From: Neptuniibacter sp.
GTDB lineage: Bacteria > Pseudomonadota > Gammaproteobacteria > Pseudomonadales > Balneatricaceae
Length of the DNA stretch: 42,185 nucleotides
NCBI RefSeq assembly: GCF_024231755.1
Contig: NZ_JAAEQH010000109.1
Span: forward strand, 1-42,185
Reading direction: 5' to 3'
In this document: positions 1-10,707 of the stretch, one piece after another
Layout: each line of letters starts with the position of its first letter
How positions within the stretch are numbered: position 1 is the first letter of the stretch
Program-made: the position numbers and the translations under genes
Notes under the pieces: generated by a model
The model's database searches: none
Seen by the model: the letters and a program-made list of their open reading frames with translations, nothing else
Told to the model about the DNA's origin: nothing

Positions 1-1353
<1,353 letters not shown>

Positions 1354-1385
1354 TTGCCTTTAGCTAACCTTTACGAGGTATAAAT

Positions 1386-1811
1386 ATGGCTATGACTGTT
1401 CATTGCGACATCGTAAGTGCTGAAGAAGAACTCTTCTCTGGCCTGATCGAATTCGTATCCGTAACAGGTAGCCTGGGTGATCTGGGTGTATACCCAGGCC
1501 ACGCTCCGCTTCTGACGGAACTGAAACCAGGCCCTGTCGAGCTACGCAAACAGGGTGGCGAGCAGGATATCTTTTACGTATCCGGTGGCTTCTTTGAAGT
1601 ACAGCCTAACAAGGTAACTATCCTTGCAGACACTGCTCTGCATGCGGCAGACCTTGATGAAGCTGCGGCTCAAGAAGCACAGAAACATGCTGAACAGGCG
1701 ATGGCTGACAAAACTTCCGAGTTCGAATACTCGAAAGCAGCCACCCAGCTTGCAGAAGCTGCAGCGCAGCTTCGTACCGTACAGCAGATTCGTAAGAAAC
1801 TGGGTCGTTAA
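1386..1811 (+). CDS. atpC: ATP synthase F1 subunit epsilon
   Basis: Central-stalk subunit that couples rotation to catalysis and inhibits ATP hydrolysis. The 141 residues match the family length. The N-terminal beta-sandwich carries the conserved [11 protein letters not shown] segment (about residues 33-43), and the C-terminal half is the Ala/Gln-rich helical hairpin ending in [16 protein letters not shown] about 8 bases before ATG 1386 supports this start; an in-frame ATG at 1392 is less well placed. It is the last gene of the atp operon and is followed by a strong terminator. Confidence 0.97.
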   Translation: MAMTVHCDIVSAEEELFSGLIEFVSVTGSLGDLGVYPGHAPLLTELKPGPVELRKQGGEQDIFYVSGGFFEVQPNKVTILADTALHAADLDEAAAQEAQKHAEQAMADKTSEFEYSKAATQLAEAAAQLRTVQQIRKKLGR

Positions 1812-1840
1812 GACTCACTGCTTACAATCCACAGTTCAAA

Positions 1841-1866
1841 AGGCAACCTTCGGGTTGCCTTTTTTT
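1841..1866 (+). terminator. Rho-independent terminator of the atp operon
   Basis: An 8-bp perfect stem AGGCAACC/GGTTGCCT closes a TTCG tetraloop and is followed directly by six T. It lies 30 bp after the atpC stop, so it ends the ATP synthase operon. Confidence 0.93.
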
Positions 1867-1896
1867 GTGCACAACATAAATCAAGTACGGATCAGC

Positions 1897-1902
1897 TATA
1901 AT
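1897..1902 (+). promoter_or_regulatory. Possible -10 element before the solute-binding protein gene
   Basis: A perfect TATAAT lies 30 bp upstream of ATG 1932, after the atp terminator. The position fits an independent promoter, but no convincing -35 hexamer is seen at 16-18 bp spacing, so the call rests mainly on the -10 match. Confidence 0.35.
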
Positions 1903-1931
1903 GCAGATTCTGTAATCCAGATTTATATAGA

Positions 1932-2693
1932 ATGAAAAAGTTCGCTGTTGTTCTGTTGCTTTTGCTAAGTCAGTACACGTCTGCAGATGATGAAAAAACT
2001 ATTCGTGTGGCAGCAATAGACTGGTGTCCACAGCTTTGCCTTCAGCAAGAACAAAATGGTTACATCCTCGACATAGTCAAAGAAGTATTTAGAGGTACAG
2101 GTTATAAGGTCACTGTTGAGGTATACCCATGGAGCCGTGCACTAGCCCTCACAAAGTCAGGAGATGTAGAAGCTGTATTAGCACCTGCAAAGGCCGAAGC
2201 TCCAAATTTACTTTATCCAGAGTATGAGGTGGGTACGCAAAGCATGTGCTTTTTCTCTGAGAAGCCCAACCCTTGGAGATACTTATCAACCGACAGCTTG
2301 AAAAATTTACAATTCGGAATTGCAACAGACACTTCAATAGAAGAATTGAATCAATACGTAGCGGATAATCCGCAACAATTTCAGTTCCAACCATACTTCG
2401 GCGGTTACATTCACCAACAAGCCAGAAAAGTAATGAAAGGGCGTATAGATGCTTTCCTGTTTACTAAAAACAGCACCGTGTATGAGCTTTCTAGGCTAGG
2501 CTTGATGAGCAAGTTCAAAATATCAGGCTGTGTTAATAACACCAATGTGTATATGGCATTTTCATCCAACCCAGACCGTGAAAGTATTATCCGTCCATTA
2601 ATAGAGCTTTTTGATTCTCGCATGGAGATGATCAGAAACTCGGAAATAATCCCTAACATAATGCAAAAATATGGTCTCCAAGACTGGAGATAA
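1932..2693 (+). CDS. Periplasmic substrate-binding protein, family 3-like
   Basis: Residues 1-18 form a Sec signal peptide (MKKFAVVLLLLLSQYTSA). The mature part has the bilobed amino-acid-binding-protein pattern: IRVAAIDWCPQLC, NGYILDIVKEVF, a VTVEVYPWSRALAL segment, and the lobe-switch region LQFGIATDTSIEELNQYV. The length (253 aa) is usual for SBP_bac_3-like proteins. It stands alone with no permease or ATPase nearby, so it could be an orphan binding protein or a sensor-type protein rather than part of a local ABC transporter. Four cysteines lie in the mature part: two close together near the N terminus (CPQLC) and two further on. The ligand cannot be read from the sequence. Confidence 0.75.
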   Translation: MKKFAVVLLLLLSQYTSADDEKTIRVAAIDWCPQLCLQQEQNGYILDIVKEVFRGTGYKVTVEVYPWSRALALTKSGDVEAVLAPAKAEAPNLLYPEYEVGTQSMCFFSEKPNPWRYLSTDSLKNLQFGIATDTSIEELNQYVADNPQQFQFQPYFGGYIHQQARKVMKGRIDAFLFTKNSTVYELSRLGLMSKFKISGCVNNTNVYMAFSSNPDRESIIRPLIELFDSRMEMIRNSEIIPNIMQKYGLQDWR

Positions 2694-2777
2694 AAATACA
2701 TTGTGCCACTTGAGACTAAGGCTATCAGAGTAAATCAAACCGATCACATAACCTCGCATCTTGGGTGTTAAGGTTTT

Positions 2778-2872
2778 CCTAGCCACTAGCAGCTGCGAAG
2801 CAGCGTTCTAGCTACTGGTTGCGAAGCGTGCTGCTTTTATAAGTAGCTATGTATAAGCGCCATGCGCTTATA
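2778..2872. repeat. Intergenic imperfect repeats and a 9-bp inverted repeat
   Basis: Two imperfect copies of a unit reading CTAGCYACT...TGCGAAGC...GC lie next to each other at about 2779-2843, rich in AGC/GCT. An inverted repeat TATAAGCGC (2852-2860) with GCGCTTATA (2864-2872) follows and overlaps the stop codon of the minus-strand regulator gene. No T-run follows the hairpin on either strand, so a classic terminator is not evident. It looks like a REP-type intergenic repeat between two convergent genes. Confidence 0.45.
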
Positions 2873-3617
2873 AAAGTCTCCAAAGCGTATCAAATATTAT
2901 CTTCTGCGCCGCTGCCACTTCCGCAGAATCAATCACCACGGCTGTAGGGTAGTTCTCTGAAGCTAATGAGATAATCGCACACTTAGGTGGATAGATAGCG
3001 ATATAGGCGGCATCCACCTTACCCTCAGTTTTAATCCATTTACGTTCTGATAGCAGGGCGTCTTCACCACCATCCCCAATGGCTATAGCACGAACGTTAA
3101 TACCACGCTGTATCCGCTGGTTTGTGAAGTTAGGGAAGGGTCTGTAGAGGTGTTTTCGGATCGGCTTTGAGGAGAACACTGAGTAGCTTTCAGCCTCGGA
3201 GTTAGAAACCGTATTTAGGATATCTTTGAGGACGTGTTCGATACCGTCATCACCCTCATAGAAGCTGACATTGCTAGCGTTAAAGTCCGGTTTGAGGTGT
3301 TGTAGTTCAGGAATTATATTCTGCTTTAGCTCTTCCATCGCCCTATCAAGCCCTTGACGGCGTTCTTCGGCCAGTTGCAGAAGTATCTGTGGATCTACAG
3401 GGGCGAATAGTCGGCGCTTACCTTTTGGCTGGTAAGTGACAATTCCTTTCTGCTGCATCTCCTTAAGACTCTCGTATGCACTACCTCTATTTATGCCGGA
3501 TTTATCAGCAATTGTACGTATAGAGCTAGCACCTAAGGAGAGTAGGGCTTTGTAGATAGCCACTTCACGTGGGTTTACACCGAGAAGGGAAAAAACTTCA
3601 TCATTCATAATTGTCAT
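2868..3617 (-). CDS. TrmB-family transcriptional regulator
   Basis: DNA-binding regulator. Residues about 12-70 form a winged helix typical of TrmB (VNPREVAIYKALLSLGASSIRTIADKS followed by RGSAYESLKEMQQKGIV). A basic wing (KGKRRLFAP) and a coiled region (about 75-105) follow, then an effector-binding domain. TrmB proteins usually sense sugars or other small metabolites. Two starts are possible, ATG 3617 and ATG 3608; neither has a clear Shine-Dalgarno site, and the first is kept. The gene diverges from glmU across 84 bp containing palindromes, so control of glmUS or itself is a reasonable but untested inference. Confidence 0.72.
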   Translation of the reverse strand: MTIMNDEVFSLLGVNPREVAIYKALLSLGASSIRTIADKSGINRGSAYESLKEMQQKGIVTYQPKGKRRLFAPVDPQILLQLAEERRQGLDRAMEELKQNIIPELQHLKPDFNASNVSFYEGDDGIEHVLKDILNTVSNSEAESYSVFSSKPIRKHLYRPFPNFTNQRIQRGINVRAIAIGDGGEDALLSERKWIKTEGKVDAAYIAIYPPKCAIISLASENYPTAVVIDSAEVAAAQKIIFDTLWRLL

Positions 3618-3637
3618 TAAATTTGTGACAAAAGGGA

Positions 3638-3673
3638 TTGTATAGCGCTATTTTTACTTTAAAGTGCATACAA
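3638..3673. promoter_or_regulatory. Palindromes in the trmB-like/glmU divergent region
   Basis: A 10-bp perfect palindrome ATAGCGCTAT (3642-3651) lies inside a wider imperfect inverted repeat with TTGTAT (3638-3643) and ATACAA (3668-3673) as outer arms. Its location between two divergent genes makes it a candidate operator for the TrmB-type regulator; this is inferred from position and symmetry only. Confidence 0.35.
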
Positions 3674-3701
3674 AATAAAGCGTAACTATCAAGGAAAGGC
3701 C

Positions 3702-5069
3702 ATGTCTGTAGACGTTGTCATCTTAGCTGCCGGTCAGGGTAGCCGTATGAAATCAAAACTGCCTAAGGTTCTGCACCAAGTAGGTGGCAAAGCCATGGTG
3801 CAGCATGTGATCGATACCGCAGCTCAGTTGGGAGACGTGAACACTCATGTTGTGATTGGCCATGGAGCAGACCTGTTACGTGAATCACTCCAAGGTCAGC
3901 GGGTGAATTTTGCTCTGCAATCTGAGCAGAAGGGCACAGGCCATGCTGTAGCCCAGGCGATGCCGGAAGTATCCGAGGATAGTGTGGTACTGGTACTTTA
4001 CGGAGATGTGCCGCTGACTAAAGCTGAGACCATGTCACAAATGGTTGAAATTGCTGCGACAGGAGATCTGGCTCTACTTACTGTCGACCTGAAAGATCCA
4101 ACGGGTTATGGCCGTATCGTTCGAAATAGTGCAGATAAGGTTGTTGCCATTGTTGAACATAAAGATGCTTCGCCAGAGCAACATAAGATCAGTGAAGTAA
4201 ACACGGGAATCCTGGCTGTTAAAAGTCAGTATCTGCGTAATTGGTTACCACAGCTTTCATCGGAAAATGCTCAGGGTGAGTACTACCTTACAGATATTAT
4301 CGCGATGGCTGCAGAACAGGGTCTAACAATCAGTGCCATTCAGCCGGATGCTGAAGAGGAAGTGCAGGGTGTTAACAACCGTGTTCAGTTGGCTGAGCTG
4401 GAACGCTGGTATCAGTTGCAACAGGCTGAGTACCTAATGATAAATGGTGCAACACTAGCTGACCCAAATCGTATAGATGTGCGTGGCAATGTAAAAATCG
4501 GCCAGGATCTGCTGATCGATATTAACGTTGTCCTGGAAGGTGATGTCACGCTGGGTGATAACGTTGTCATTGAGCCCAATTGCTATCTTAAGAACTGCAC
4601 AGTCGGTGCGGGAACTCGTATTAAAGCGAACACCGTTATTGAAGACGCAGCTATTGCTGAAAACTGCGATATAGGTCCGTTTGCCCGTATACGTCCGGGT
4701 ACGCAGCTTTCCAATAAAGCTAAAGTGGGTAACTTTGTTGAGACCAAGAAAGCGATTGTTGGTGAAGGCAGTAAGATTAACCATCTTTCATACATTGGTG
4801 ATGCAATCTTAGGAAAAGATGTGAATATTGGTGCGGGCACTATCACCTGTAACTACGACGGTGTGAATAAGTCGACGACTGCGATCGGCGATAATGCATT
4901 CATCGGTTCCAACACTGCATTGGTTGCGCCAGTTCAGGTAGGTTCGATGGCGACTGTCGGGGCAGGCTCAACTATCAGTAAAAGCGTATCTGATGATGCG
5001 TTAGCTGTGACTCGCTCAAAACAAACTGAAATTAAAAACTGGCCTCGCCCACAGAAGAAAGGAAGCTAA
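3702..5069 (+). CDS. glmU: Bifunctional GlcN-1-P acetyltransferase / GlcNAc-1-P uridyltransferase
   Basis: Performs the last two steps to UDP-GlcNAc, the precursor of peptidoglycan and LPS. The N-terminal nucleotidyltransferase shows [18 protein letters not shown] (about residues 8-25), the glycine-rich uridyltransferase signature with the catalytic Arg and Lys. The YGDVPL and NTGILA segments follow. The C-terminal half is a left-handed beta-helix of hexapeptide repeats, including [19 protein letters not shown] and the [10 protein letters not shown] acetyltransferase segment. The length (455 aa) equals the E. coli enzyme. AAGGAAAGG just upstream of ATG 3702 supports the start. Only two bases separate it from glmS, so the two are co-transcribed and probably translationally coupled. 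Confidence 0.98.
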   Translation: MSVDVVILAAGQGSRMKSKLPKVLHQVGGKAMVQHVIDTAAQLGDVNTHVVIGHGADLLRESLQGQRVNFALQSEQKGTGHAVAQAMPEVSEDSVVLVLYGDVPLTKAETMSQMVEIAATGDLALLTVDLKDPTGYGRIVRNSADKVVAIVEHKDASPEQHKISEVNTGILAVKSQYLRNWLPQLSSENAQGEYYLTDIIAMAAEQGLTISAIQPDAEEEVQGVNNRVQLAELERWYQLQQAEYLMINGATLADPNRIDVRGNVKIGQDLLIDINVVLEGDVTLGDNVVIEPNCYLKNCTVGAGTRIKANTVIEDAAIAENCDIGPFARIRPGTQLSNKAKVGNFVETKKAIVGEGSKINHLSYIGDAILGKDVNIGAGTITCNYDGVNKSTTAIGDNAFIGSNTALVAPVQVGSMATVGAGSTISKSVSDDALAVTRSKQTEIKNWPRPQKKGS

Positions 5070-5071
5070 TT

Positions 5072-6895
5072 ATGTGCGGCATTGTTGGTGCTGTAGCAGC
5101 ACGCCCAGTACAAGAGATTCTTCTAGAAGGTCTGCGCCGTTTGGAATATCGCGGTTATGACTCCGCCGGTGTTGCGTTACAAACCGATGAGGGCATTCAG
5201 CGCTGTCGTCGCACCGGTAAGGTTCAGGCATTGGCTGATGGCCTTCAGGAGAACCCGCTGAGTGGTACAACGGGTATTGCCCATACACGTTGGGCGACTC
5301 ATGGTGTGCCTAATGAGGCCAACGCTCATCCGCATATGTCAGGCGATCAACTGGCAGTGGTTCACAACGGTATTATCGAGAACTTTGAAGAGCTGAAAGC
5401 GGAGCTGCAGTCAGATGGTTTCGTATTCAGCTCCGATACTGACACAGAAGTAATTGCTCACCTGTTGGCGAGAGAGTTGCAATCAGTTAGTTCCCTTCAC
5501 TCAGCTGTGGCCAATATTATTGGTCAACTGGAAGGTGCTTATGCACTGGGTGTGATTGAGAAATCTGATCCAAGCCAACTGGTAACTGCGCGTAAAGGCA
5601 GCCCACTGGTAATCGGTATCGGCATTGGTGAGAACTTTATCGCATCAGACCAGCTTGCTCTGCTGCAGGTTACCGACCGTTTTATGTTCCTTGAAGATGG
5701 CGATGTGGCAACGCTGACTGCTGACAGTATCACTGTAACTGATGCTAACGGGGCTAAAGCAGAACGTGAGGTTTCCCAGTTTGAACATGGGATCAGTTCA
5801 GCGGATAAAGGTGAGTTTAAGCACTTTATGCTCAAAGAGATCTATGAGCAGCCGGAAGTGATTAAAGCTTGCCTGGAAGGGCGGGTCAGTGGCGATAAAT
5901 TACTGGAGCAGTGCTTCGGCGCAAAAGCTGCAGATATCTTTGATCAGGTAAAGCAGGTCCAGATTATCGCCTGTGGTACCAGCTTCCACGCAGGCCTGAT
6001 TGCAAAGTACTGGATCGAGGATCTGGTGGGTATCCCTTGTATGGTAGAGGTAGCCAGTGAATACCGTTACCGCACAGTGGTTATCCCGGAAGGTACTTTG
6101 TTTCTGACAATATCTCAGTCTGGTGAGACTGCAGATACTCTGGCGGCTTTGCGTGAAGTACAAACCCGTGTATTGGCTTCTCTGGTCATTTGTAATGTAC
6201 CTGGTAGTTCACTGGTACGTGAATCTGATCTGGCATTGATGACCAATGCAGGCCCAGAGATCGGTGTTGCTTCCACCAAAGCCTTTTCCACCCAATTGGT
6301 TGCTTTGATGCTGACAACTATTGCCCTGGGGCGTCGTAATGGTCTCAGTTCAGCATCTGAAGCAGCGATTATTCAGGCGCTGAAGCAACTGCCACAGCAG
6401 GTAAGCAGTGCGCTGGCGATGGATAAAGATATCGAGCTGATGGCGCAGCCATTTGCCGAGAAAAATCACTCCTTGTTCCTTGGTCGTGGCACTTTGTACC
6501 CAGTGGCTAAGGAGGGGGCGCTAAAGCTGAAAGAGATCTCCTATATTCATGCTGAGTCCTACCCGGCAGGTGAGCTGAAACATGGCCCTCTGGCATTGGT
6601 TGATAAAGAGATGCCTGTGGTGGCTGTTGCCCCGCAAAACGATATGCTCGATAAGCTTAAGGCAAATCTACAGGAAGTACGTGCCCGTGGTGGTGAACTG
6701 TTCGTTTTTGCCGGCTCAGAGAAAGTTCATTCTGAGGAGGGTATCCATGTTCTTTCAATGCCGGAGTGTGATGAGATTATGCAGCCTGTGCTGTACACCA
6801 TTCCGTTGCAATTGCTGTCGTATCATGTTGCCGTGTTAAAAGGTACGGATGTGGATCAGCCTAGAAACTTAGCGAAATCGGTAACTGTTGAGTAA
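5072..6895 (+). CDS. glmS: Glutamine-fructose-6-phosphate aminotransferase (isomerizing)
   Basis: Makes glucosamine-6-phosphate from fructose-6-phosphate and glutamine, the committed step of amino-sugar synthesis. MCGIVGAVA at the N terminus provides Cys2, the glutaminase nucleophile after Met removal. [13 protein letters not shown] and HTRWATHG are the family glutaminase motifs. Two SIS domains follow ([24 protein letters not shown], then [16 protein letters not shown]), and the C terminus is [11 protein letters not shown]. The length (607 aa) matches the bacterial enzyme. A GAAAGGAAG ribosome site lies inside the end of glmU. GlmS supplies the pathway that GlmU completes after GlmM, which is not in this window. 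Confidence 0.98.
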   Translation: MCGIVGAVAARPVQEILLEGLRRLEYRGYDSAGVALQTDEGIQRCRRTGKVQALADGLQENPLSGTTGIAHTRWATHGVPNEANAHPHMSGDQLAVVHNGIIENFEELKAELQSDGFVFSSDTDTEVIAHLLARELQSVSSLHSAVANIIGQLEGAYALGVIEKSDPSQLVTARKGSPLVIGIGIGENFIASDQLALLQVTDRFMFLEDGDVATLTADSITVTDANGAKAEREVSQFEHGISSADKGEFKHFMLKEIYEQPEVIKACLEGRVSGDKLLEQCFGAKAADIFDQVKQVQIIACGTSFHAGLIAKYWIEDLVGIPCMVEVASEYRYRTVVIPEGTLFLTISQSGETADTLAALREVQTRVLASLVICNVPGSSLVRESDLALMTNAGPEIGVASTKAFSTQLVALMLTTIALGRRNGLSSASEAAIIQALKQLPQQVSSALAMDKDIELMAQPFAEKNHSLFLGRGTLYPVAKEGALKLKEISYIHAESYPAGELKHGPLALVDKEMPVVAVAPQNDMLDKLKANLQEVRARGGELFVFAGSEKVHSEEGIHVLSMPECDEIMQPVLYTIPLQLLSYHVAVLKGTDVDQPRNLAKSVTVE

Positions 6896-6921
6896 TTCAG
6901 CGATTATCAGGCAGGTCTGAG
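6860..6921. other. Predicted attTn7-type target at the glmS 3' end
   Basis: The last codons of glmS encode [10 protein letters not shown], and the DNA retains the AGCGAAATCGGTAACTGTTG block that resembles the conserved Tn7 TnsD-binding region. In known hosts Tn7 inserts about 25 bp past the stop, here near 6920. No transposon end is present, so the site is unoccupied. Confidence 0.4.
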
Positions 6922-6948
6922 CATAATCTGCTCATATAGGGCCTGCCT
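6909..6948. terminator. Hairpin between convergent glmS and the GGDEF/EAL gene
   Basis: Outer arms AGGCAGG (6909-6915) and CCTGCCT (6942-6948) enclose an inner stem GAGCA (6919-6923) / TGCTC (6929-6933). It overlaps the stop codon of the minus-strand gene and follows glmS by 13 bp. No long T-run follows, so a weak bidirectional terminator is likely but not certain. Confidence 0.5.
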
Positions 6949-9808
6949 ATTGCGATTTATCACGATGCTTTTCCCATTCTAAAAATGCTTCAGGGGTAAG
7001 GGGATGAGCGAACAGAAACCCCTGAACTTCAGTGCATTCCTTTTCTAGTAAGAAGTCAGCTTGGATATGACTTTCTACACCTTCTGCAATAACTTCAAGA
7101 TTCAATGCTTTTCCCATCGCTATGACTGCTTCTGCTAAGGCCATGTCATTGGGATCAGAAGGTATATCTCGTATAAATGATTGGTCTATCTTTAGCTTAT
7201 CTATGGGTAGTTGCTTCAGATAAGACAGAGACGAATAACCCGTACCAAAGTCGTCAATAGCTAGCTCAATTCCCATCTCTTTAAAGCCACTCAATACATT
7301 AATAGCGTGCTGAGGGTCTTTCATAATAAAGCTCTCAGTCACTTCCAGCCCTAGCCTATTAGTTGGAAAACCGCTTGCTCTTAGGCACTCTTGTACGGTT
7401 TCAGTGAAGGACTCATCATGTAATTGAGTTGCGGAAACATTGACATAAATACGCCCAAAATTAACGCCTGATTCCAACCAGTTAACGCCCTGTTGACAAG
7501 CCGTATGTAAAATCCAGGCACCAAGTTCTCTAATCAAACCACTATTTTCCGCTATGGGGATGAATGAATCTGGTGGGATAAGGCCTCTCTCAGGATGTTG
7601 CCAACGGACTAATGCCTCGACTCCTACTATTGAATGGTCTTCAATTCTTAGTTGAGGCTGATAAACCACAAAGAACTGAGATTGTTCCAGAGCATCCCTC
7701 AATGCACTTTGCACAAAGCTATGTTCGAGCGCCTGTTCTGTCATCTCCGCGGTATAGAATTTATAAGTATTACGTCCGGCTTCTTTAGCCTCATACATCG
7801 CTGAGTCTGAAAAGCTGAGAAGGTCATCAGCGTCGCTACTGTTATCCGGGCTAACAGCTATACCCATACTGGCCGAGACTCTTAGCATATGCTCATCAAT
7901 CTGAATCTGCTGGCTGAAAACGCTAAGTATCTTTTCTACGATAGGTACAATATCTGTAACGTTTTGAATGTCTTCAAGAATCAGACAGAACTCATCACCA
8001 CTAATTCGGCCTACGGTATCACCGACCCGGACGACTTGGCGAAGGCGAGAGGCAATTTTGGCGAGTAACTGGTCTCCAACTCCATGACCTAGGGTATCGT
8101 TAATATTTTTAAATCGGTCAAGATCGAGGAACAAAACAGCGACCTTCGTTTTCTTCCTTACTGACATTGAAAGGCTGTGTATCAGTCGTTCACGAAAGAG
8201 TAGGCGATTAGGAAGTTCTGTCAGTGCGTCATAGTGGGCTAAATGATCTAAACGCGCCTCGGTTTCTTTCAGTGAAGTTATATCAGCGAATACACCTACG
8301 TATCCTGATGGTTGCTGGCCTTGTTTAAAATCGATTGCATTAATAGTAAGGATTTCGGGGTAAATAGCGCCACTCTTAGCGCGATTCCATACCTCACCAT
8401 GCCAATGTCCGAGAGTTTTTACCTGCTTCCACATGTTTTCGTAAAAGCTGATGTCGTGCCTGCCTGATTGCAAGATACGTGGATTCTGACCAATCACTTC
8501 ATCTCTGCTAAAGCCCGTGATTTTAGTGAATGCCTCATTTACATCCACAATCGTTCCACTATGGTCAGTAATAGCAACACCTTCGCCGGTACTTCTGAAG
8601 ACTGCGGCGGCTTGGTTTAGTCGACTTTCAGCTTCAATACGCTCAGTTACATCTTCAATATAGCCTTCAATGGTTTGTGTTGAAGAGCCTATAGCAACGC
8701 CTCTACCTTGTTCCTCCATCCATCTGTTATCGCCACTGGCGTTCCTGATTTTGTATAAGACCTTGTAAGCTTTATTACTCTTGAGCGAATCTTGTACTGC
8801 AGCCCAGATATATTCCCGAAATTCAGGCTCAATGAGTTGTGAATAAGAGAAACAGCGGTTATTAATCAAACTGTCGGCAGTATATCCAAATAGTGTTTCG
8901 CAACGATCACTTAAATAGAGCATGGTCCAATCCCGATCGTTTAAGCATTGAAATGCAACGCCTGGAAGATTGCCAATCAGTGTGCTTAATTGTGCTTCAG
9001 AGCTTACCAACGCTTTTTCTTGGATTATGCGTTGTGTAATGTCTTCACCGATAGAATGGTAGCTTTCAATTTCCCCTTGGTCGTTGAAAATTGCACGATT
9101 GGTCCAGCGCTGCCAACCAATATTTCCATCGGGAAGAAGTACTCTGTGCTCATGGACAAAGGAAGGCTCGGAAGTATCAAGTCCTGATATGCTGGATATT
9201 AATGCCGGACGGTCACTTTCAGGAATTAAATTGAGGAAGTTTGAGCCTACAAGCTCCTCAGATGTGCGATTAAATAGGTCGCAGTATGGTTGGTTAACAA
9301 ATATGATCTCACCACCGGGTTTATATGTGCAGATCATTACCGGAAAGTCTTCAAACACGCCTTTGTATCTTTGCTCGCTTTCGCGTAGCGCTTGTTCTGC
9401 TAAGGCTTTGTCTGTTTTATCAATTGCTTGTATCAGATAACCGGTGAGGTTGTTTTCTGAATCAAAAAGCGCAATGGTTACCGAGTCGGCATGCCGAATT
9501 GAACCATCATGTGTTTCGTAAACATCATCGGAAAAAATAGGTGTTTGAGTTTTCAGAGCTTTTTTGAGGCGTTTTTTCCAGATCGACTCCCACTCGGGTA
9601 AGTGCTGCCATGACGCCGAGTCCCAAAAGTATTTACCTACAAAGTCATCGCGAGTATAGCCTTGTTGAGTTAAGGCGACCTGATTGACGTTAATCACTTT
9701 ACCATCAGGTGCAAGAATAGCCATAAACTGAAACTGATGGTCAAAGACAATTTCGAATAAATCGCTGTTGTTTTTTAGGTTTGTAAGATACTTGGAATCG
9801 TTATCCAT
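6947..9808 (-). CDS. Four-PAS GGDEF/EAL c-di-GMP enzyme
   Basis: Soluble protein of 953 aa. Four PAS domains occupy about residues 12-130, 140-260, 270-385 and 390-510, the last with the classic GEGVAITDHSGTIVDVNEAF pattern. A GGDEF domain follows (about 525-685) with active-site motif SGDEF, an I-site RVGD five residues before it, and FLDLDRFKNINDTLGHGVGD. The C-terminal EAL domain (about 700-945) has EALVRWQHPE, NVSATQL, DDFGTGYSSL, KIDQSFI and AEGVE, so phosphodiesterase residues look complete. SGDEF is a tolerated variant, so the protein may be bifunctional. No transmembrane segment is seen. ATG 9808 is chosen; a TTG at 9817 lacks a better ribosome site. It stands alone, so its signal is unknown. 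Confidence 0.9.
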   Translation of the reverse strand: MDNDSKYLTNLKNNSDLFEIVFDHQFQFMAILAPDGKVINVNQVALTQQGYTRDDFVGKYFWDSASWQHLPEWESIWKKRLKKALKTQTPIFSDDVYETHDGSIRHADSVTIALFDSENNLTGYLIQAIDKTDKALAEQALRESEQRYKGVFEDFPVMICTYKPGGEIIFVNQPYCDLFNRTSEELVGSNFLNLIPESDRPALISSISGLDTSEPSFVHEHRVLLPDGNIGWQRWTNRAIFNDQGEIESYHSIGEDITQRIIQEKALVSSEAQLSTLIGNLPGVAFQCLNDRDWTMLYLSDRCETLFGYTADSLINNRCFSYSQLIEPEFREYIWAAVQDSLKSNKAYKVLYKIRNASGDNRWMEEQGRGVAIGSSTQTIEGYIEDVTERIEAESRLNQAAAVFRSTGEGVAITDHSGTIVDVNEAFTKITGFSRDEVIGQNPRILQSGRHDISFYENMWKQVKTLGHWHGEVWNRAKSGAIYPEILTINAIDFKQGQQPSGYVGVFADITSLKETEARLDHLAHYDALTELPNRLLFRERLIHSLSMSVRKKTKVAVLFLDLDRFKNINDTLGHGVGDQLLAKIASRLRQVVRVGDTVGRISGDEFCLILEDIQNVTDIVPIVEKILSVFSQQIQIDEHMLRVSASMGIAVSPDNSSDADDLLSFSDSAMYEAKEAGRNTYKFYTAEMTEQALEHSFVQSALRDALEQSQFFVVYQPQLRIEDHSIVGVEALVRWQHPERGLIPPDSFIPIAENSGLIRELGAWILHTACQQGVNWLESGVNFGRIYVNVSATQLHDESFTETVQECLRASGFPTNRLGLEVTESFIMKDPQHAINVLSGFKEMGIELAIDDFGTGYSSLSYLKQLPIDKLKIDQSFIRDIPSDPNDMALAEAVIAMGKALNLEVIAEGVESHIQADFLLEKECTEVQGFLFAHPLTPEAFLEWEKHRDKSQ

Positions 9809-10330
9809 ATTTTTCAAATGACTAGAACATATTTCGTAGCTTTAAGTTTGTAGGAAATCGCGAGGCTTATAGGAAAAGCCTAGTAGGTAAATCATTTATC
9901 AGCAATCGGTAAGGCATTAAAACAAAGCTATACTGATCCTCCAAAAACTCTTAAAAGAATTAATATTTTTGGTTCTCTACCTTCTGCTTTAAGGGGAGGT
10001 TTATCAGCCTAAGCGCTAGTTATAAGTTGGGGGGTACTGGAAATAACTTTTATGCTCAGTCTAGGCCTGATTCTGTAGGGGCCTCAATGAGTTAGGCTGG
10101 TTCAGGAAAGCCCCTTCACAATCGTAAATTGGTAGCTTGGAGGATGTTTAATGCTCAACCTTTGTAATAGCTTGCAAGGATTAATAGTGGAGTCGGCACC
10201 TTAGCCGGGGCTTGTGTGTACATCTCAATCGGGTAATCAACAAATGTCATCGCACCAGAAATATTACCTGAATCGCAAGTAATTCTTAGGTTTGCGCTAT
10301 GATATTAAGCGCCTTAGTGAGAAATTTGGG
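9809..10330. other. 522-bp region without a recognisable gene
   Basis: Both strands are broken by frequent stops. Only a 17-codon frame behind a GGAGG (about 10139-10204) and small hairpins (AGGCTT...AAGCCT near 9863-9881; GCGCT 10294-10298 with AGCGC 10308-10312 just after the arsR-like stop) are visible. No known RNA family was recognised. It probably contains the promoter of the minus-strand GGDEF/EAL gene and the 3' end of the arsR-like transcript. Confidence 0.5.
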
Positions 10331-10630
10331 CTAGCAATGTGTAATATCGTTAACACAGCATTCTTCTTTTAGAAAACCGATCAACTCGTCCAACTCCTCG
10401 TATTGTGGCACACAGTAAAGGGTCCTTCCTTCCCTACGTTGCTTAACCAAACCAACAGAAACTAAGCGGGTAATATGGTGGGATAGAGTAGAACCAGGCA
10501 CTTCCAATGCGGTTTGAATTTCCCCTACAGGCACCCCTTGTTTTCCGCCTCTAACCAGATAGCGAAAGATTGATAATCGTGTGCTGTGGCCCAGTTCGGC
10601 TAAACGTTTGGCTGCTAAATCGATTTCCAT
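10331..10630 (-). CDS. ArsR-family metalloregulator with C-terminal Cys pair
   Basis: A 99-residue winged-helix repressor (LAELGHSTRLSIFRYLV, VGEIQTALEVPGSTLSHHITRLVSVGLV, basic wing RREGRTLYCV). The C terminus ends ECCVNDITHC, giving Cys91, Cys92 and Cys99. The E. coli-type metal box ELCVC is absent. A C-terminal CC-x(5-6)-C arrangement is known from Acidithiobacillus ArsR, and a CC pair from the methylarsenite-selective Shewanella ArsR, so trivalent arsenical sensing is plausible. ATG 10630 is preceded by GGTGA at suitable spacing. The gene diverges from an ArsP-type permease across palindromes, the usual layout of a repressor and its target. Confidence 0.85.
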   Translation of the reverse strand: MEIDLAAKRLAELGHSTRLSIFRYLVRGGKQGVPVGEIQTALEVPGSTLSHHITRLVSVGLVKQRREGRTLYCVPQYEELDELIGFLKEECCVNDITHC

Positions 10631-10642
10631 TATTGATCACCA

Positions 10643-10657
10643 GAAATATTATATTTC
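10643..10657. promoter_or_regulatory. Palindromic operator candidate 1 (ArsR-type)
   Basis: GAAATAT and ATATTTC flank a single central base, a 7-bp perfect inverted repeat 13 bp upstream of the arsR-like start codon. AT-rich dyads like this are typical ArsR-family operators. Which promoter it covers cannot be decided from sequence. Confidence 0.45.
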
Positions 10658-10707
10658 GATAATAATAGAAATAATTTGACAGCTCAAATATCTATAGATA
10701 ATAATAT

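Noticed and set aside
7980..8020. Degenerate, inactive GGDEF domain in the PAS-GGDEF-EAL protein
   Set aside because: The motif is SGDEF, which many active cyclases have, and the I-site and FLDLDRFKNIND segment are intact, so inactivity cannot be claimed.
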